From Lachnospiraceae bacterium (lineage in GTDB: Bacteria > Bacillota > Clostridia > Lachnospirales > Lachnospiraceae): a DNA stretch of 64,000 nt. Location: positions 124,001-188,000 of the forward strand of contig SVEH01000001.1 of assembly GCA_015057455.1 (NCBI GenBank). Reading direction: 5' to 3'. The position numbers were made by a program, and so were the translations under genes. Below the pieces are notes generated by a model, which was given only the letters and a program-made list of their open reading frames with translations, did no database searches and was not told where the DNA came from. Shown piece after piece: positions 60,810-64,000 of the stretch. How positions within the stretch are numbered: position 1 is the first letter of the stretch; every line of letters begins with the position of its first letter.

Positions 60810-62315
60810 TTACAATCTCATAGAAACATCTCTAGTTCTATTTCTATGTATATTCTCTTTGAATGTATATATATCTTCTTCTTGTAACTTTTGTACATTT
60901 TGTAATTCTTCCATAAATTTATCATTTTTTTTAATAATAGCACAACTATGAAACGGCGCAATTGCTATTATATTATAATCATTACCAACATAACGTTCTT
61001 GTATCTTTAATTCTGAAGTTGGATATACATTTCCTTTATATCTAACAAATCCACTTGCAATTGCTTCATAAGGAAGAATTTCGTCATTTTCAACAACTGC
61101 AACTAAATTATATTTTTCTCCATTAATTTCATAGGGTAATGATTTATCTAATTCTAGCAATAAAATGTCATCATAAATATCATCTGAAAGTAATCCCCAT
61201 ATGCACCTAATATTCAATTGTCTATACTCCATCAAGAAATCATTATTTTCTAATTTTATTATTGAAGATATAGAGTTATTTCCTTTGCCTGTATTAAACT
61301 CTAGTTCCTTATTATATTTTTTAGAAAAAATACTTTCAAAAAGTTGATTCATATCTTCTTTGTCCGTAATTTTAAAAGGACGGTTATAAAATTCTGGAAT
61401 AACTGATAAAATTGCATCATGAAACGTATACATGTCATCAAAAATATCTACTTCCTTCATTTTTTCCTTTTCATCTTCAAGAAACTGCTCTATTTCCTCT
61501 ATTGTTTGAAATCGCTCTGCGGGATTATTTCTAAGACACTTTTCAATCATTCTATCATAAATATATGCCATCTTCCATTTACAATGTTGTGAAATGCTTT
61601 CTGCGCCTGTCCCACGATTTACCTTTCCAAATACAAACCAATACATAATCTGAGCCATCGAATATATATCAGCTGTTTTTGTCACTTTATATTGACCATT
61701 TATTTGTTCTGGAGCAGAAAATTCAACATTTGCTAAACGCTCACCTTTCTTCGTTTTGTTATCTATTGGAAAATTCTCTTTGTCATAATGTGCAATTCCA
61801 AAATCTGATAAAACAAACTTTTTATCTTTAACTATTAATATATTCTCAGGCTTAATATCTCTATGAATAATGCCTTTTCTATGAATTAATTTCAATGTAA
61901 TCATAAGAAAATTTAATAAGCATTCAAATTCATCCTCAGTAACTTCTGTTATATCCTTACTATATTTCTTTAAGTTTTCTTTATACAATGACATTATTAT
62001 ATAAGGAATAACTATATCTTTCTGTATTGTCAATTCTCCATAATTTATCATATTGACAATATTACACAACTCATTCTTAACATAATTTGTATTAAAATAT
62101 TCTGCTCTAAATCTTATAATTTTTTTATTATTATCAGTTATCAAAAATTTAATTGCTACTTTTTTGTCATTTAACTCTGATAAATATACTAATCCATTTC
62201 CTCCTTGTCCTATTCTATTACTTTGTGTAAATTTCAACTTACCAAAAGGCGTTTCTATCCCTTCATTATCCTTTATATAATTAATAAATTCTTTTTCTAT
62301 CACTTCTTTATCCAT
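60810..62315 (-). CDS. Cytosolic Ser/Thr protein kinase with unknown C-terminal domain
   Basis: Residues 20-290 are a eukaryotic-type kinase: GQGGNGLVYLSE glycine loop, VAIKF with Lys56, IIHRDIKPENILI catalytic loop, LSDFGIAH, and SAPEQINGQ. All key residues are present. Residues 290-501 are an unrecognised domain without membrane helix or PASTA repeats, unlike housekeeping PknB/PrkC. It could regulate the element or act in defence. AAGAGGTGAATAATT precedes the ATG. It is transcribed alone between the par pair and the adhesin. Confidence 0.85.
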   Translation of the reverse strand: MDKEVIEKEFINYIKDNEGIETPFGKLKFTQSNRIGQGGNGLVYLSELNDKKVAIKFLITDNNKKIIRFRAEYFNTNYVKNELCNIVNMINYGELTIQKDIVIPYIIMSLYKENLKKYSKDITEVTEDEFECLLNFLMITLKLIHRKGIIHRDIKPENILIVKDKKFVLSDFGIAHYDKENFPIDNKTKKGERLANVEFSAPEQINGQYKVTKTADIYSMAQIMYWFVFGKVNRGTGAESISQHCKWKMAYIYDRMIEKCLRNNPAERFQTIEEIEQFLEDEKEKMKEVDIFDDMYTFHDAILSVIPEFYNRPFKITDKEDMNQLFESIFSKKYNKELEFNTGKGNNSISSIIKLENNDFLMEYRQLNIRCIWGLLSDDIYDDILLLELDKSLPYEINGEKYNLVAVVENDEILPYEAIASGFVRYKGNVYPTSELKIQERYVGNDYNIIAIAPFHSCAIIKKNDKFMEELQNVQKLQEEDIYTFKENIHRNRTRDVSMRL

Positions 62316-62460
62316 AATTATTCACCTCTTACTTATTACCTGATGTAATGAAATATATTACATTTTTTTACATTATTATACCGTATATATTTTTTAATGC
62401 AATCTATTATAATTATATTTTTTGAATAATGTCTATTATAAATTTAGCATTCAATATACT

Positions 62461-62919
62461 CTACATCTCACTCCACATATCTGCCATTTTAATAAGTGTT
62501 TCGTCCATTGAAGAATCTTCATGTGTATCATCAACAGTTTTATTTCTATATTCCACCCTACTATCCACCTCTTCTTTTGCTATTATAGTTTGAGCATTAC
62601 CTGCATTTCCAACCATCGCCCCCAATAACATACTAGTAACTTTCTCCATTACTTCCTTCTCTATTTCATCCTTTAACTCATTATTCATCTTCATTACTTC
62701 CTTACGAGTAACTAACTTCTCCCTATCTTCATCTGCAATATTAGTTAGTTCCTGAATCTCTGTTCCTTGTATTATCTTATACAGACATTCTATTATAAAA
62801 TTAGCTCTAGACTTATGTATATCAAGATTTAGATTTACTAGTGTTTGGTGAACTAACAGATGCTTAGGGTTATTAAGATTAACCCTAAACGTATGCTGTA
62901 TTGTATCAACTCTTGCCAT
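62461..62919 (-). CDS. ParR-like DNA-binding partner of the actin-like ATPase
   Basis: 152 residues. The N-terminal part (IQHTFRVNLNNPKHLLVHQT, DIHKSRANFIIECLYKII) looks like a ribbon-helix-helix; a polar coiled coil and an acidic tail follow (DESSMDETLIKMADMWSEM), like the filament-binding tail of ParR. It begins 5 bp after the ParM-like gene. It would bind a centromere-like repeat set, not found in the visible flank. Confidence 0.7.
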   Translation of the reverse strand: MARVDTIQHTFRVNLNNPKHLLVHQTLVNLNLDIHKSRANFIIECLYKIIQGTEIQELTNIADEDREKLVTRKEVMKMNNELKDEIEKEVMEKVTSMLLGAMVGNAGNAQTIIAKEEVDSRVEYRNKTVDDTHEDSSMDETLIKMADMWSEM

Positions 62920-62924
62920 TATAT

Positions 62925-63833
62925 CTACCTCCCATTTCTTAATGAAATCCTTGCTAGTGTTTCATAACCTTTTGCATTTGCCTTAACATCATATATGTAC
63001 CTTACATTTTTTATTCTAAACTTTCCAAAGTTCTTAATTACTCTTGCTCCTCCACCAACGAATATAATAGGTGTTGTATCTAAGTTATAACCACTCTCTA
63101 TTAATGAGTTATATACCATATCTGTAAATCTAATCATCTCACTATCTATAATTTTCTTATATTTATCATCCAATATAGTTGTTCCTGTAAGTAGGTATTC
63201 TTCTATATCTACTTCATCTATGTCTCTATTCATAAGTCTCATGCTTATTCTCTTCATTCCATTCATACACTTAATCAAGCCCTCATTTTGAGTATTACAC
63301 TTAGTATCATCTGGTGCTTTATCTAGTATAGGCATATAATCTATGGTCCATGAACCTATGTCTACTACTAAAGCTCTTCTTCCAAATGTAGGTATCTGAC
63401 TTACAACTGCTGCATAACACTGGGGATATACACTAACTCTTAGAATATTTACTGAATATATCTTTTCCTCAAACTTAAATGTAATGTGTTCATTCTTAGA
63501 TAAATACTTAATAAATTCTGCTTTTTCTTCACTAAATCTAGTAAGTGGTAGACCTACTGCAAGTACTACATCTGCTTCATAGGTACCTCTTCTTTTTAAT
63601 TCCTTTGCAAGTGCTACTAATGTTAGCAGATAAAAATTCTCATTCTCAACCTTTGAATCTTTTACATCTAACCTTTTACCACCAACTTTATAAAACTTTC
63701 CTTCATATTCAAGTACATTATCATAAAATGCAGGTTCATTAACTATCTCTGCTATAGCTGTTTTAAACACCTCATTAACCGTCTTTATGTGACTCCATCC
63801 GTGGTCTATACCTATTACTTCTATGTTATTCAT
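62925..63833 (-). CDS. ParM/StbA-like actin-fold segregation ATPase
   Basis: 302 residues with actin-family nucleotide motifs: VIGIDHGWSHIKT (phosphate 1), LAVGLPLTRF, LVVDIGSWTIDYMPI (phosphate 2) and IIFVGGGARVI (adenosine). Such filaments push plasmid or excised-ICE copies apart. Its presence suggests that this element spends time as a circle. TAGGAGGAATAAGAAC precedes the ATG. Confidence 0.88.
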   Translation of the reverse strand: MNNIEVIGIDHGWSHIKTVNEVFKTAIAEIVNEPAFYDNVLEYEGKFYKVGGKRLDVKDSKVENENFYLLTLVALAKELKRRGTYEADVVLAVGLPLTRFSEEKAEFIKYLSKNEHITFKFEEKIYSVNILRVSVYPQCYAAVVSQIPTFGRRALVVDIGSWTIDYMPILDKAPDDTKCNTQNEGLIKCMNGMKRISMRLMNRDIDEVDIEEYLLTGTTILDDKYKKIIDSEMIRFTDMVYNSLIESGYNLDTTPIIFVGGGARVIKNFGKFRIKNVRYIYDVKANAKGYETLARISLRNGR

Positions 63834-63866
63834 TGTTCTTATTCCTCCTAATACTTATATTAATAC

Positions 63867-64000
63867 TTATCTTGTTTTTACTTGTTCCTTATGCCATTGT
63901 TTTACTAATTCTTCTATTAATTCCACCTTTTGTTTTTCTGAATAATCTGATGGAAAGTACTTATTTAACTTATCAGATGTAATTTTTATCTGCTCTCGTT
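63867..64000 (-). CDS. 3' end of a gene running out of the window
   Basis: An open frame on the minus strand ends REQIKITSDKLNKYFPSDYS, then EKQKVELIEELVKQWHKEQV and KTR before TAA at 63867. It is helical and charged. The start lies beyond 64000; it is probably part of the same par/transfer operon. Confidence 0.5.
   Translation of the reverse strand, partial: REQIKITSDKLNKYFPSDYSEKQKVELIEELVKQWHKEQVKTR

Noticed and set aside
1-64000. tRNA, rRNA or a tRNA-type att site
   Set aside because: No tRNA-like cloverleaf or rRNA sequence was noticed when reading both strands, so integration into a tRNA gene is not supported here.

Overview
The window is AT-rich DNA (roughly 30% G+C) from a Gram-positive anaerobe, most likely a Clostridia/Lachnospiraceae-type gut or rumen bacterium. 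The basis is the strong GGAGG-type ribosome binding sites, the large serine recombinase, the AgrA/AgrC-like proteins, the TPKTG-type sortase substrate and the style of the type IV secretion genes. No taxonomic marker gene is present, so this is inference.

Layout. (1) 1-3521: ordinary chromosome, namely the 3' part of an NRPS-like adenylation/carrier/condensation gene and a membrane protein, separated by a bidirectional terminator. (2) 3522-5700: a Fic gene embedded in phased TTAAGGG operators, with small remnants. (3) 5726-8093: a large serine recombinase, a 41-residue SHOCT-like protein and a probable structured RNA upstream of them; this looks like the integration end of a mobile element. 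(4) 8309-10998: a MocR-like regulator divergent from an ECF transporter S component, plus two unknown genes. (5) 11123-20000: defence-type genes (SIR2 protein resembling DSR proteins, HEPN-like protein, TIR plus two nuclease domains, a TIR/deoxyribosyltransferase-like protein) mixed with decayed genes. (6) 20458-32897: an Rhs polymorphic toxin locus. It has a full-length rhs gene fused in frame to a truncated AgrC-like kinase, then two displaced Rhs tips, each followed by its own immunity gene. (7) 33001-38783: a tight six-gene operon joining three TIR proteins (one with a SLOG domain) to three nucleotide-modification proteins (thymidylate synthase-like, alpha-glutamyl/putrescinyl-thymine pyrophosphorylase-like, Nmad2). 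This is the best candidate for an undescribed system. (8) 39025-64000: the transfer and maintenance backbone of a conjugative element: NlpC/P60 hydrolase, VirB4, PrgI, VirB6-like, Maff2-like, VirD4, PcfB-like, MOBP relaxase, MobC, oriT-like inverted repeats, 31-bp-spaced iterons, a frameshifted RadC-like gene, a DUF5688-like protein, a Cna-B/thioester adhesin, a Ser/Thr kinase and a ParM/ParR-like segregation pair. A TIR-transmembrane gene and a second Fic gene are inserted in it.

How it works together. Regions 3 to 8 are best read as one large integrative conjugative element (or an integrated plasmid). Its recombinase lies at the left side and its conjugation genes at the right; between them is a cargo of anti-phage and inter-bacterial competition modules. 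Nearly everything from 10.2 kb to the end is on the minus strand. The other element boundary and the att sites could not be fixed from this window. Two short multi-hairpin elements (in an Rhs cassette and upstream of the adhesin) appear to be diverged copies of one structured repeat.
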